From positions 1 through 64,000 of the forward strand of contig MHBH01000069.1 of the NCBI GenBank assembly GCA_001804805.1: a stretch of 64,000 nucleotides of DNA, given 5' to 3'. The position numbers and the translations under genes were made by a program. Shown here piece after piece: positions 33,864 to 44,076 of the stretch (position 1 is its first letter; each line of letters opens with the position of its first letter). The notes under the pieces were generated by a model. It was not told where the DNA came from. It saw only the letters and a program-made list of their open reading frames with translations, and ran no database searches. This stretch comes from Lentisphaerae bacterium GWF2_49_21 (GTDB lineage Bacteria; Verrucomicrobiota; Lentisphaeria; Victivallales; GWF2-50-93).

Positions 33864-35585
33864 ATGATTAGACTAGACAGCAAGGCAAAAAACATCTGTG
33901 TCTATCTGATACCTCTCACAGCGGCACTGCTTGCCAGGATCATCCTATTCTCCAACTGGCTTGAATCACCGTTCAGATACTACCATAAGATCTCCGGATT
34001 GGATATGAAGACGGTACTGGCCTTTGCCGAATCTTTCTGCCATGGAGGCGCTGAATTTTCAAATTACAAATTCTTCTACTGGACAATCTTAACGGCTGGC
34101 GGCGGCATCACGGCGCTGATCGCATGCCAGTATCTCCTCGGGATATTGACGGCCCTGCTGATAACGTTCATAACCCTCGGGGTATTCAGGAACAGGACCG
34201 CAGCTGTAATCTCCGGAACTTTTGCAGCTCTCTATTCGCCGGAACTGATGTATGAAAGCATGACGCTGATCGAGTCCGTATTTGTCTTCACGTCAGCACT
34301 TTCCCTTGCGGCTATTGTCAGGCAGTCCCAGAAGCCGGATTCAAAAGCATGGCTCTTCATCGCAGGCTTCGCAGCGGTACTGCCCTCCCTTGGCAGATTC
34401 TCAGGGATCCTCTGGACACTCTGCGCAATCGTGTTCGTAATCTGGATGAATCTCCGGCATGCCCGGAAGACCACGCTCAGGATTCCGACGGCCCCCATCT
34501 GCATACCTCTCATCGGACTTGTCGCCGCACTGCTCCCTGTGACAATATTCAATGCCATCACCGTATCAAGCTTGAATCCGATCCCCGCCCTTCCCCGCTC
34601 GGGTTATGTGTTGAAGGCAGGTGCCGACGTCAATTTCACGAGCCATTCCACTCCGCCAAATCCGGCCAGGTCCGGCAGCTCGGGAATAACCCGGAAAGCC
34701 GGTAATTATGCGGAAAAATTCCTGTCACTGTTCAAGGCATATGAAATCCCCGACAATCTGAACTACTATTTCGTCAGGGAATTCCTCAAGCCGTTGAATC
34801 ATCTTGCAGGACCGCTGTTCCTGCTGCCTTTCGCCTCGCTCGGTATTCTTATTTTATTATATCAACGGAGGTTCAAAGGAAGAACGGGACTTCTTTTCCT
34901 GTATCTGATAGCCTTCGCCATTCCAATGACAGTCTTCATCCCATTTGGGAGATACAGGCTGATCCTGCTTCCAGTATTCTGCGCATCCGCAGGCTATGCG
35001 ATTGTCTTCATATTGAGCAACGTCCAGCATTTCCAGAAAAAATATGTTACCGTCCTTGTCCTGACCGCGGCATACTCGGTATTATTCTTCTTCGCATCGC
35101 CAAGTTCAATAAACCTGCGCGCCGAAGATTTTGTCGGATATGGAAATGCAATGGAGATTGCCGGCGGATATGACAGCAAGGCAATAAGCGACTGCTTCAG
35201 GACGGCATACGACATGAATCCATCATCGGCATCCGCAGTCATCCATTACGCCAACAGCCTCATGAAGAATTCAGAATTCAAAGAAGCGGAATCCGTACTC
35301 GGAATCCTGCTCAAGGACAATCCCTCGAATCCGACGGTTGCAATCAATTATGCTTCATCTCTTCTCGGAACGGGAAAACCGGCGGAGGCGGAGAAACTGC
35401 TGAAGGGGATTCCAGAACCCGAATCCAGAAACGGCAAGGTAAACTACTACTACCAGCTTGGCGAGAGCCGCAGGATGCAGGGAAGGAATTCCGAAGCCAG
35501 GCTCTGCTATGAACTTGCCCTGCTCTATTCCGACACAGACGCCCAGAAGAATATCGTCATGAAGGTCATGAAAGGGATGAAATGA
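33864..35585 (+). CDS. Polytopic membrane glycosyltransferase-like protein with C-terminal TPRs
   Basis: A 573-residue protein. The N-terminal ~400 residues hold about nine to eleven transmembrane segments in the style of the GT-C/PMT (ArnT-like) family, with a periplasmic first loop (FSNWLESPFRYYHKISGLD) and a later conserved arginine motif (FIPFGRYRLILLPVF). The C-terminal ~150 residues are TPR-like (ASAVIHYANSLMKNSEFKEA, NPTVAINYASSLLGTGKPAE). Such proteins transfer sugars from lipid-linked donors to protein or lipid at the outer face of the inner membrane. Acceptor and donor are unknown. It is divergent from the retron. Confidence 0.75.
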   Translation: MIRLDSKAKNICVYLIPLTAALLARIILFSNWLESPFRYYHKISGLDMKTVLAFAESFCHGGAEFSNYKFFYWTILTAGGGITALIACQYLLGILTALLITFITLGVFRNRTAAVISGTFAALYSPELMYESMTLIESVFVFTSALSLAAIVRQSQKPDSKAWLFIAGFAAVLPSLGRFSGILWTLCAIVFVIWMNLRHARKTTLRIPTAPICIPLIGLVAALLPVTIFNAITVSSLNPIPALPRSGYVLKAGADVNFTSHSTPPNPARSGSSGITRKAGNYAEKFLSLFKAYEIPDNLNYYFVREFLKPLNHLAGPLFLLPFASLGILILLYQRRFKGRTGLLFLYLIAFAIPMTVFIPFGRYRLILLPVFCASAGYAIVFILSNVQHFQKKYVTVLVLTAAYSVLFFFASPSSINLRAEDFVGYGNAMEIAGGYDSKAISDCFRTAYDMNPSSASAVIHYANSLMKNSEFKEAESVLGILLKDNPSNPTVAINYASSLLGTGKPAEAEKLLKGIPEPESRNGKVNYYYQLGESRRMQGRNSEARLCYELALLYSDTDAQKNIVMKVMKGMK

Positions 35586-35633
35586 TCCTGGGGCAGGACT
35601 GCATGGAAAAATCCGAGATGGCAGGAACCATAT

Positions 35634-37259
35634 CTATTTAACCTTTATATTCCTGATCCACAAGACAGCTTTCTTTTCAGGCTTGCCGGAAGGCGGCCCG
35701 ATGACAAAGCTGAGACCTGTGGCGGGACCGTGCCATTTACCATCACCGGCACCGCCCCAACTCTCATACTTCACGATCTGGGCATTCTTTTCCACAATGT
35801 ATGCCGCTTTAAGATCGATCTTCTGCCAGTCGGAGGACTCCTTGAGCTTAAGATTTATCTGATGGCACTGTCCGCTTTTGTCACCTATCCTGACGCATAT
35901 GGCCGAAGCATTCGGGTATTTGACATCAAAGCTCAATTCGCTCAAGTCGAAATCCTTCAGCTGGGATTTCGCCTCCACGTATAACCCGCCCTTGGTGAAA
36001 TCGCCCTCCAGCTTCAAGGCGTCCTTTTCCGTCTTGTCAATGCTGAGCTTCCCAGTTGCTCCTGGAAATTCCTGGCCGTTGTCGAAAAGCCAGCCATAAT
36101 TTTCCACCGACTTGTCGGCCATCATATTTATCTCGCCGCCCTTTTTATCGTCCTTCTTGTCATCCTTGTCTGCCTTATCCTTCTTGTCCGGCTTGGTTTC
36201 CACCTTGACCGGAGGCGGAGGTTCAGGTTTTTCCACCTTTGTTGCACCGGAGACAGAAATGTCGGAACCAGTTTCGGATGCTCTCTGATCATCAGAGCTG
36301 CCAGTGGCTGAAAGGAAGACGAAAAGATTTACCGACTCCAGATTATCCTTGTCCTTGATATCAAACTTGAATGTGTATTCCCCGTCGGTCGAGACAGGCT
36401 GAGGCTCAGCACTTGCATAAACTCCGGCATAGATCCTGCCGGTCGTACGGCAATGGAGTTCTGCGCACAGCTTGGTCGGAGACTTAAGCCCGACAAGCCT
36501 GACCGTTGCGTCCATTGACTGTCCGATGCTGAGTTTTTCCGGATAAGAAATGGTACACCATTTAGAGGTTTTAGACTTGATCCCGTCGGTCCTGGCTTCA
36601 GCTTTTGCCTCTACCGCCTTTCCCTCATCAGGCTTCTTCAATCCATCATCGGATTTTGCCTCAGCCTTGGCCGCATCGACTTTGCCCTGATCGAATCCGA
36701 GAGCGCCTTCCGGCGGAATCTTGGAGGGAGAAGTGAATGGCCCGTCGACTTTCACGAGCGGAACAAGCAGTTCATCCGACTTGTTCTTCCCAAGCGTGAA
36801 ACGCAGGACAAATTCCAGTTTCTCATTGAATGCAGGAAGCTGTACTTTGAAAAGTAAAGTGTAAATCCTGTCTGGAGCTGTATTGAGAAGCTCCCATTTG
36901 TTGTAGTCATAGTCATTGTCGCCCTCGCGCACGGCAATACATTTGAACTCGTCCTTCTTTTTATTTACAAGGACGTAGTCGTATATGCTGAGAGTCCTGC
37001 CGGAGTCGAGTTTGACCGTCACTGCCACATATGCCACGTCGGAGGTCATCCTCGACAGTGGTTCATAGGGGCTGACATTCTTGACAACAACTGGAGATGA
37101 GGGATTGTCAGGCATAATCTCGGCCGCAAGGATCGTGCCGGAATGGAAGCGCACGCTGAGAGGCTTCTTCTTCGCGGAATCACCTGCATCCTGTGACAGG
37201 AGAGATGCTGCGACGAGAAAAGCCAGGGACATAATCAGATTTTTCAGCAATATTTCCAT
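35634..37259 (-). CDS. Secreted protein sharing a domain with the GH-A-like enzyme, CBM-like C-terminus
   Basis: A 541-residue protein with a signal peptide (LLKNLIMSLAFLVAASLLS). A domain at about 225-320 (CTISYPEKLSIGQSMDATVR, then ELHCRTTGRIYAGVYASAEP, DGEYTFKFDI, VNLFVFLSATG) is homologous by eye to the first domain of the 1265-residue protein encoded upstream in the operon. A Lys/Asp/Pro-rich linker (about 340-375) leads to a C-terminal beta-sandwich (375-541) with CBM-like features. There is no apparent catalytic motif. It is probably an accessory glycan-binding or surface-attachment protein of this locus. Confidence 0.65.
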   Translation of the reverse strand: MEILLKNLIMSLAFLVAASLLSQDAGDSAKKKPLSVRFHSGTILAAEIMPDNPSSPVVVKNVSPYEPLSRMTSDVAYVAVTVKLDSGRTLSIYDYVLVNKKKDEFKCIAVREGDNDYDYNKWELLNTAPDRIYTLLFKVQLPAFNEKLEFVLRFTLGKNKSDELLVPLVKVDGPFTSPSKIPPEGALGFDQGKVDAAKAEAKSDDGLKKPDEGKAVEAKAEARTDGIKSKTSKWCTISYPEKLSIGQSMDATVRLVGLKSPTKLCAELHCRTTGRIYAGVYASAEPQPVSTDGEYTFKFDIKDKDNLESVNLFVFLSATGSSDDQRASETGSDISVSGATKVEKPEPPPPVKVETKPDKKDKADKDDKKDDKKGGEINMMADKSVENYGWLFDNGQEFPGATGKLSIDKTEKDALKLEGDFTKGGLYVEAKSQLKDFDLSELSFDVKYPNASAICVRIGDKSGQCHQINLKLKESSDWQKIDLKAAYIVEKNAQIVKYESWGGAGDGKWHGPATGLSFVIGPPSGKPEKKAVLWIRNIKVK

Positions 37260-37313
37260 GGAGGACTAATATTGCATTACTTTCCTTTATTGCCAAAACC
37301 GGATGTCGATTTC

Positions 37314-38615
37314 CTACTTTTCCCTCCTGCGATTTGAAGAAGTCCTGCCAAACTCGTCCGCCTTGGCACGATATGCGTTCCACATCGATACCACGAACGG
37401 ATTGGAAAATTTCGGTTTCTCCTCGTCGCACCAGCGGTCGACATATTCGAAAAATTCCTGATGGTTCCAGAGTTCAAGCGCGCCCATGAGACGGGCGGCA
37501 AGCGCTTCACCGCCCCATGTCGGACCGTTAAGCCTCCTGTAGCTTTCAGCCTTGCTACCGTTGTTCGCCCCCTGCCCGAAAGACTCCCATTTATCCGGAT
37601 TGGACTCCTCGTGCTTCACATTGGCTCCGTCGGGCGCGATAGTCCATAATACCTTCTGCCCCTTGAATCCCTTGCCGTAATAAGTCTGCTGATCCTCCTG
37701 GAATGTCGCCTTCACCTTCGCCATGCCGTCGTGTCCGAGCATCAGACCTGCAAATATTATCGGCCATTTACGGCCGGAGTTGTGCCCGCCATTTGCAACC
37801 CAGAGGTCATCATTCGAACGCACAGTTCCATAATAGTCTATTCCTTTCTGAATGAATCTCAGCAGCAGCGTATTATTTTCCCTCTCAGGATCGTCCAGCA
37901 TCAGGACCAGGGCCGTATTGGAAACAACATTCGTGATTTCCCTCCCGTAGTCAGGCATGTTTTCAAGCGGATGCATCTCCCTGTTGACCCATTGCTTCTG
38001 ATGATCGAGCCAAATCCGTTCAAGCTGCCGTTCCAGCCCCTTCACATCAGAAACCAGCTTCGGATTGGGCGCGGCAAGCCCCGGCAGAAGGCTGCGCTTG
38101 ACAGACGACGCGGTAAAAATGTCCTTCCATGTCCCTACATATGCCGGGCGGAAAGCGTCCGCAGGCGGAGCTTTCAACAGGCATGTAAGCACGACTGCCG
38201 TCCTCAAAGGTCCCCGCAGCCCCTGCCCTTCCACCGTATCAGGAGTCTTGTCGCCAACCTTTTCCAGGCTTGCAGTGCTGACAAGCGACTGTCCTGGCTT
38301 CAGCTCCAGTGGAAACGTGGCGCGGAATCCGGCATCATACCAATGGGCCCTGTCGTCATATCCCTGCTTGTCTCCTGCGATCGGATTGACAACCGATCCG
38401 TTCCTGCCAGTGGCCGGCTCCGGAGAAACACTCTTCACAGTTACAGGTCCGACCACCCAGTAATCACCGGTTATAAAACATCCGGATTCGGCAGGTGAAG
38501 CAAAAGTCCATGTGATTCCATACTGCGTCAGGGACAAGACTTTCGCCGGTACGGATTCAGCTGAAAGCAGTCCAGGAATAAAAAGCATTCCCAGGATGGC
38601 TGCCATTCTTGTCAT
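37314..38615 (-). CDS. Conserved secreted protein of unknown function
   Basis: 433 residues from the ATG at 38615, which has AGGG 5 nt upstream; a TTG at 38642 would add nine residues with no ribosome site. A signal peptide (RMAAILGMLFIPGLLS) is followed by a ~130-residue beta-rich part and a helical region with the pattern YGREITNVVSNTALVLML, FIQKGIDYYGTV, WVANGGHNSGRKWPIIFAGL. This resembles an alpha/alpha-barrel of the kind found in polysaccharide lyases, but I cannot assign a family or catalytic residues. It sits between two secreted genes in the GntR-led locus, so a glycan-related role is inferred. Confidence 0.65.
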   Translation of the reverse strand: MTRMAAILGMLFIPGLLSAESVPAKVLSLTQYGITWTFASPAESGCFITGDYWVVGPVTVKSVSPEPATGRNGSVVNPIAGDKQGYDDRAHWYDAGFRATFPLELKPGQSLVSTASLEKVGDKTPDTVEGQGLRGPLRTAVVLTCLLKAPPADAFRPAYVGTWKDIFTASSVKRSLLPGLAAPNPKLVSDVKGLERQLERIWLDHQKQWVNREMHPLENMPDYGREITNVVSNTALVLMLDDPERENNTLLLRFIQKGIDYYGTVRSNDDLWVANGGHNSGRKWPIIFAGLMLGHDGMAKVKATFQEDQQTYYGKGFKGQKVLWTIAPDGANVKHEESNPDKWESFGQGANNGSKAESYRRLNGPTWGGEALAARLMGALELWNHQEFFEYVDRWCDEEKPKFSNPFVVSMWNAYRAKADEFGRTSSNRRREK

Positions 38616-38645
38616 ATAGCCCTTTTTCTGTTTCAACCGCAATTT

Positions 38646-41600
38646 TTACTTCACCAGTGTGAGGAGCCCGAAATGCTTCGGCGACCATCCGGGATATATC
38701 CCGTCGCCCCATTTCATCACTGCCTTCCTACCGGCGCCGTCATTGTCGTTGAGATTTATGGACATCCCGACCTTGGTGCCTATTGCAGGAACAATCCCGC
38801 CCATGTCGGACAAGGGCATCCTGATCTCGTAACAGGTCACGTCCTTCTCAGTCCTGATCGCGATCTCGTATACCGATGAATCCTTGGCAAGTTGTCCGGA
38901 GGTCAGACCACCGCATTTTTCCGCAGGACGGAACAGTGTGGATTTTCCGCTGCCTCCTCCAGGAGCTGCGCTTGAAACATAATAGCAGAAAGCCTTGGAA
39001 TCCGGCGATGCCGTCCTGCCCGGAAGAAACGCAATTACTGCGGAATCATCATCGGTCGTCTTCTCATTCGTGGCTTCCGACCTGTGGACATTGTCCTTGA
39101 CCTCCATCCCTACATAGAGGTTCTTCTCATCCCACGCAAAATATGCGGCACCGGAAAGATTGTCCGCGGACCACTTGTAGGAATCGTCCATCTTCAGCAC
39201 CTGGTTGTCGCCAAACAAAGGTATCGGACACTTCTTGTCCCAGTCGGCGAGATTCCCATCTACGGAGATCGGTTTCGCCAGCTTGTGTGCTTCCGCCGCG
39301 AAATCCGTACCTTCATAGACTGTGAGCCTCATGTTGTCAAAAAGCGCCTGGCCTTTTCCGTTGGCAACCGGCACAAGGCCGAATCCCTTGAGATTCGAAT
39401 CCGCATCGAGATGGCATGCCAGCATCTTCCAACCTCCGGAATTCTGTCCGGCATCGAACACGCTCGGAATATACATTGACTTCCTCGTCCCGTCGGACAT
39501 GATCTTGTCGACATTGCTTCCCGCCTGCATGTCAGTGCTCCATATCCATGCGGAATAGAGATAAATCCGTCCCGGAGGAACATTGTCAAGGCCCTGTGCA
39601 TAATGCTGCCAGCCGGAACCGCCCGTGAATTTCGCGATATATTTACCGAGTCCGACTCCGAGGCCTTCCGAACTTGCCCTCTTCGCATTTCCTGACCATG
39701 TTGCGGAATCATCCGCAGTCTTCCCCGGCTCCTCGAATCCCGAGTTCTTCACGAGATTCCCGAGCATCGACGGTGATATGAGATTGATATTCACAGGCTT
39801 CTCCACGACTGCGAGTTTCGCATCGTCATATTTGAAGACAAGTTTCACAGGATAGAGTCCGTCAGCAAGATCCTTACCGAGCGCCAGAGGAAACTTCAGG
39901 CTCTGCAGTTCGCCTGGCTTCACCTTGAACTGTACAGGCGCCTGAGCCGGCCAGCCGGCCGGAACGAGCGCAGTTACACCGCCTGATACTTCAGCCTTGC
40001 AGATGTTGTTCATCTGGATACTTATCTTTGACTCGGCATTCTTCAGGAATGTCACCGACGAGAACGGCTTCGGCATCTGACCGGCCGTCACCTCGACCGA
40101 AGGAATAAGATATGACTTCAGTGTCTCAAGGTCGCCGCCTTCAACAAAGACTTTCCTCTTCATCAAGGCAAGCTGGGCTATGGCATCGGCAGATTTCACC
40201 TTCGTCTCGTTGCCCTGGTAGTCGCTCACGATGATCTCGGCGCTGCCCACCTTGACAGGTATCGTGGAAGTGTCGGTGTCTTCAGCATAGAAATCGGCGT
40301 CCTTGGACGTTCCGCTGATAGACGCAAGAAACACCGGTTTCCCGTTCTTCTCAAAGAGATGGAACACGCCCTTCTCGTTTATAAAAAATTTTCCGACAGG
40401 TTTCGCATCATGCAGCTTTGATGCCATGACAGCGAGTGTAACAGCAACCGGGCGCGGATTCATGCCGCCCATCATGTATGACCAGTTTCCTGCAGGATCA
40501 CCTTGTCCACCGAAATAAATGATCTTGTCGGCTCCGACGATGAGCTCGTCCGTCCACTGGTCCAGGACCCAGTTGCACTGGTAGTCGGGCTTGATCTTCT
40601 CCTGCAGAGGCACGCCCCATGTCGAAAGACCGTGCGCAGTCTCGTTGTCCCATACTTCAACATGCTTCAGGGCGTTGACCTCGAGATCCTCCCTGGCTTC
40701 GAGTATACCCTGCCCGCTTCCATAATGTATTGAGAGTATGTCGATATATTTGCCAATGCCTTCCTTGAGGAGCGCGATCCTGTAGTTCCTCGGCCAGAGT
40801 CCGCCGGCAAGGAGATTCTTGAATTTCGGATCGACCGCCTTGACGGTCTCGGTGCCGATCTTGCACAACCGCAGATAATCGCCAACCGGATCCTGGCATC
40901 TTTCGCCGGGAACGATCTCGTTCAGCCACTCGAAACCGGTAACCTTGCCCTTCCATCTCTCGGCCATCGCCTTGACAGTGTCCCTCCAGGCATCATCATC
41001 GAACGGCACCGGGAAGAAGGACTGGTTGCACGCCTTGCCTTTCTGCATCCATGCAGGCAGGGCGCAGATACATATCCACGGTTTGATGCCGTTCTTGTTG
41101 TATACCTCTATCGCCTTGTCGTATTTCTCAAGCCGCAGATCGCCTTTTGCAGGGGCAAGATCCTTGAGGCTCATGAACATCCTGCACGAGGTCAGGCCGA
41201 TCTTCGCCGCAGTCTTCGCCATCTCCTCGCTTCCGGGGAACGTCGTACCGAACTTCGTCTCCTTGCCGCCTGTCACAGCCAGCACGTCGGGGATCCTGCC
41301 AAAATAGATGCTCCGCCTGCCCCAGCCGTCAGCCTCGGTCTCCACGAGGAACACGCCTCTCCTGTCGGTCTTTATCTCGATCGCCACCTTCTGTCCCTGC
41401 TTTTCGATCTTGAACGGAACTTTTCCTGACGCCACCTCTTTGCCCTTGGCATCAGTCGCCTTCCATGAGATCTGCTTGTCGGCTCCGGACGAACTTGCAT
41501 CCTTTATGACGGCATTTATCTTCACCGGCTCATTGTAGGCAAACAGGTTTCCAGGCATGTCGGTTTCAAGCGAGTATGACTTTTCAACCGCCTTGAAATC

Positions 41601-42443
41601 AGGTCCGCCTGTCCTTATCTCCCACGGCCAGTCGCCGCCTTCGGCGCTCGTAAATCTTGTTATGCAGAGAAGGCTGTTGTATTCGAGCGACTTCGGCAGC
41701 TTGAAAGTCTTCTCTATGATATTCTTGCCGGGCTTCACTGCCGCAGTGAAGCTGAGTCCGCCATATCCGTTATGCGTCCTCTTCATCGTGTATTTGCCAT
41801 CGGGATTGTCAACCCAGGGGCCCACTGCCATGAACTTTATGCTTGTCGATCCGGTATCTTCCGAAGGATCAAGGTAATATTCGACCTTCACTTTCCATTC
41901 TTCGCCTTCATAGCATCCCTTGTCCTCGCCGGCATCCACATGGATCCAGCTCTTCTTGAATTCAATAGCGGCCATCTTGGCGGTAATCTCCTTCATGTCG
42001 CGCCCGTCTGCCGTCTTGGAGTCGAGAGTCATTGCCGGCCCCCTCGCCTCCACAGTTTTGTTCTTCCAGTCGCCGTCGGGGGCGAGGAACACCAGCATGT
42101 TGAATGATGCCATGCCCTCCTTCGGGCCAAGCTTGTATTTGAATGTATACGCTCCGTCGCCTTTCACTTCCTGGGGCGGAGCATAGTTGTACATTCCACC
42201 GAATTCACCGCCCGCCTTCATCCAATGCAGGTGTGCGCTGATCTTGTTGGGAGTCTGCACGCCCTTGAGATCAAGCTTGATCTGGACCGTCTCCCCAAGT
42301 TTCATGCTGGCTGGATATGTCACGGTACACCAGTCTGCGAGTTTCGCAGTTTTTGTTTCAGCCGCATTCTGCGCGGATCCAGTAAATTGCGTGAGTGCCA
42401 GCGCCATCAAGGCGGCAACAAGAGAAGCAAGCCTGCTCTTCAT
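38646..42443 (-). CDS. Large secreted clan GH-A-like glycosidase with CBM domains
   Basis: A 1265-residue protein with a signal peptide (1-24). Beta-sandwich modules occupy ~32-390; the first (WCTVTYPASMKLG, FKYKLGPKEG) is shared with the 541-residue neighbour. A TIM barrel spans about 395-720, with a putative acid/base in FEWLNE (N508-E509) and a putative nucleophile in VWDNET (E601), the spacing and motifs of clan GH-A (GH39/GH5-like). A jelly-roll carbohydrate-binding module follows (about 890-1030, NLVKNSGFEEPG), then a CBM9/DOMON-like domain (about 1050-1265, VDGNLADWD, NLYVGMEVKDN). The exact GH family and substrate are unknown. It is the first structural gene after the GntR regulator. 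Confidence 0.82.
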   Translation of the reverse strand: MKSRLASLVAALMALALTQFTGSAQNAAETKTAKLADWCTVTYPASMKLGETVQIKLDLKGVQTPNKISAHLHWMKAGGEFGGMYNYAPPQEVKGDGAYTFKYKLGPKEGMASFNMLVFLAPDGDWKNKTVEARGPAMTLDSKTADGRDMKEITAKMAAIEFKKSWIHVDAGEDKGCYEGEEWKVKVEYYLDPSEDTGSTSIKFMAVGPWVDNPDGKYTMKRTHNGYGGLSFTAAVKPGKNIIEKTFKLPKSLEYNSLLCITRFTSAEGGDWPWEIRTGGPDFKAVEKSYSLETDMPGNLFAYNEPVKINAVIKDASSSGADKQISWKATDAKGKEVASGKVPFKIEKQGQKVAIEIKTDRRGVFLVETEADGWGRRSIYFGRIPDVLAVTGGKETKFGTTFPGSEEMAKTAAKIGLTSCRMFMSLKDLAPAKGDLRLEKYDKAIEVYNKNGIKPWICICALPAWMQKGKACNQSFFPVPFDDDAWRDTVKAMAERWKGKVTGFEWLNEIVPGERCQDPVGDYLRLCKIGTETVKAVDPKFKNLLAGGLWPRNYRIALLKEGIGKYIDILSIHYGSGQGILEAREDLEVNALKHVEVWDNETAHGLSTWGVPLQEKIKPDYQCNWVLDQWTDELIVGADKIIYFGGQGDPAGNWSYMMGGMNPRPVAVTLAVMASKLHDAKPVGKFFINEKGVFHLFEKNGKPVFLASISGTSKDADFYAEDTDTSTIPVKVGSAEIIVSDYQGNETKVKSADAIAQLALMKRKVFVEGGDLETLKSYLIPSVEVTAGQMPKPFSSVTFLKNAESKISIQMNNICKAEVSGGVTALVPAGWPAQAPVQFKVKPGELQSLKFPLALGKDLADGLYPVKLVFKYDDAKLAVVEKPVNINLISPSMLGNLVKNSGFEEPGKTADDSATWSGNAKRASSEGLGVGLGKYIAKFTGGSGWQHYAQGLDNVPPGRIYLYSAWIWSTDMQAGSNVDKIMSDGTRKSMYIPSVFDAGQNSGGWKMLACHLDADSNLKGFGLVPVANGKGQALFDNMRLTVYEGTDFAAEAHKLAKPISVDGNLADWDKKCPIPLFGDNQVLKMDDSYKWSADNLSGAAYFAWDEKNLYVGMEVKDNVHRSEATNEKTTDDDSAVIAFLPGRTASPDSKAFCYYVSSAAPGGGSGKSTLFRPAEKCGGLTSGQLAKDSSVYEIAIRTEKDVTCYEIRMPLSDMGGIVPAIGTKVGMSINLNDNDGAGRKAVMKWGDGIYPGWSPKHFGLLTLVK

Positions 42444-42646
42444 TCTATCCTCCCCGTTATCGTTAAATTTAATGATTGCATGATTTGACGATTTAGCGAT
42501 TTGATTGAAAATTAAACCTGCCTATCCCCCTGACACCCAACTTCAAACCTCTATTTTCCAAGATAATGTGGTACAGACGCGTGCCTTGGCGAAGTTTCCC
42601 AGTGAAGCCAGGTCCCGCCTGTAATTCTCTTTTGTTTTTCATTCTT

Positions 42647-42675
42647 AATCACAGGCGAGACGCCTATGTCACATT
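42647..42675 (+). repeat. Intergenic hairpin repeat, family B, copy 2
   Basis: 29 bp, 25 identical to 29467-29495, with an AGGCG-aga-CGCCT stem. It lies in the 280-bp gap between regulator and enzyme genes. The rest of that gap shows no gene. Confidence 0.65.
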
Positions 42676-42723
42676 CTTCAAATCCAACTCCCGAACTTCC
42701 GCATTTCCGAACTTCAGAACTTC

Positions 42724-43806
42724 TCAAATATTCACCGCCTTCTTCAATCCGCCGCCGAAACTGGTGGATTCGCGTATTATGATCTCGGGCTTGATCCTTA
42801 TAGCCTTATCAACTTCATTCCCAGAGAAAATCTGATTGGCGACTTCAAAGGCCTTGAGCCCTATCTCGTTGATCGGCTGTCTTATGCTGGTCAGCGACGG
42901 CCTCTGGAACTCGCCCCATGGCAGACCATCGATTCCCATGACCGCCAGCTCTTCCGGAATTTTCCTGCCCGCCTCCAATGCAGCCTTTATAGCGTAGAAG
43001 GCGATCCTGTCGGAAAACGCCAGGACACCATCTATCATCCCCTTCGTCTCGAAGTAGGGTTTAAGCTCCGGAGTGAATTTTTCAAAATCACCGATGCAGG
43101 AATAATACTGCACCGAACATTCGCCTTTCCCCAGCTCCACTATCCCCCGCCTTAATCCGTCGAAACGCCTGTCGGATGTGAAGTCACCGTATTTGCTTGA
43201 AGCCTTGGCCATCGAGAAGGTGACATAGAGGAATTTCCTGCACCCCTTCCTTATCATGAAATCCGCAGCCATCCTGCCGGCCTCGAAGTTGTCAAAATAG
43301 ATCGACGGTCCGACAAGCGGCTCCTCGTACTCCTCAAGCCATATCACCGGAATCTTGTGGGAGGAAATACTTGCTACCCTTTCAGGATTGAGTGCAAGCG
43401 CCGCAACAAGCAGATCGGAAGGATCAAAGTGGTTCTTGGTTATGTTAAAGCAGTTATGAGGGATTATGCAGAGCCTTACATTTATCGCCTTGGACATCGC
43501 AAGGATATGGAACGCCTCGTATGCGGAATACCATATCGGATTGGGCGTCCTGCCGATTTCCTCGACCAGGAAGCAAACCGTCTTGAATCTTGATTTCCTG
43601 AGGGCGTAATTCCCTGAGCCGTGTCTTTTATCGACAAGCCCCTCGGCCTGCAGCATCGAGATAGCCTTGTTGATCGTGAGCTGCGTGGTACCGAGTTTTT
43701 TGGCAAGAGTCCGTTCCGGTGGAAGCCTCGTACCATCAATGTACTCTTCAGTATTTATAAGCTTCCTTATCTCGCTCGCGATATCTTCCGATTTTTTCCT
43801 CTTCAT
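42724..43806 (-). CDS. GntR-family regulator with LacI-type sensor domain
   Basis: 360 residues: a GntR winged helix (LPPERTLAKKLGTTQLTINK at about 27-46, LQAEGLVDKRHGSGNYA) followed by a periplasmic-binding-protein-like domain (PVIWLEEYEEPLVGPSIYFD, GVLAFSDRIAFYAIKAA, MGIDGLPWGEFQRPSLTSIR) ending in the typical REST motif (IIIRESTS). It is upstream of, and on the same strand as, the secreted glycosidase cluster and divergent from the esterase, so it plausibly controls both sides. The effector is unknown. Confidence 0.87.
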   Translation of the reverse strand: MKRKKSEDIASEIRKLINTEEYIDGTRLPPERTLAKKLGTTQLTINKAISMLQAEGLVDKRHGSGNYALRKSRFKTVCFLVEEIGRTPNPIWYSAYEAFHILAMSKAINVRLCIIPHNCFNITKNHFDPSDLLVAALALNPERVASISSHKIPVIWLEEYEEPLVGPSIYFDNFEAGRMAADFMIRKGCRKFLYVTFSMAKASSKYGDFTSDRRFDGLRRGIVELGKGECSVQYYSCIGDFEKFTPELKPYFETKGMIDGVLAFSDRIAFYAIKAALEAGRKIPEELAVMGIDGLPWGEFQRPSLTSIRQPINEIGLKAFEVANQIFSGNEVDKAIRIKPEIIIRESTSFGGGLKKAVNI

Positions 43807-43867
43807 ATGGACAACCTTTCTGAAAAATTACTGATTAAATCAATTAAAGTGAATTATTCAATAATCT

Positions 43868-43895
43868 AAAATATATCAATACATTATCTTGTCAA
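43868..43895 (-). promoter_or_regulatory. Candidate promoter of the GntR regulator
   Basis: On the minus strand TTGACA (43890-43895), 16-nt spacer, TATTTT (43868-43873). The surrounding 150 bp are very AT-rich and contain two imperfect palindromic motifs (TGATTAAATCAATTA near 43830, TGATAAATCAATGATTA near 43960) that could be operators. Confidence 0.5.
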
Positions 43896-44076
43896 TATGT
43901 CATTTTTAAAATATTTCAACTATTTCCTGCAACAAACAATAATGGGCTCGAATCCGCACTTGATAAATCAATGATTAAGTCACATTGCGATATTTCCCCA
44001 TCCTCAATTGTAACCTTTCCCGGGATTCGGTGTATATTAATAAAGTATACTTAAATAAAGGAGCTGAGCTTATCAA

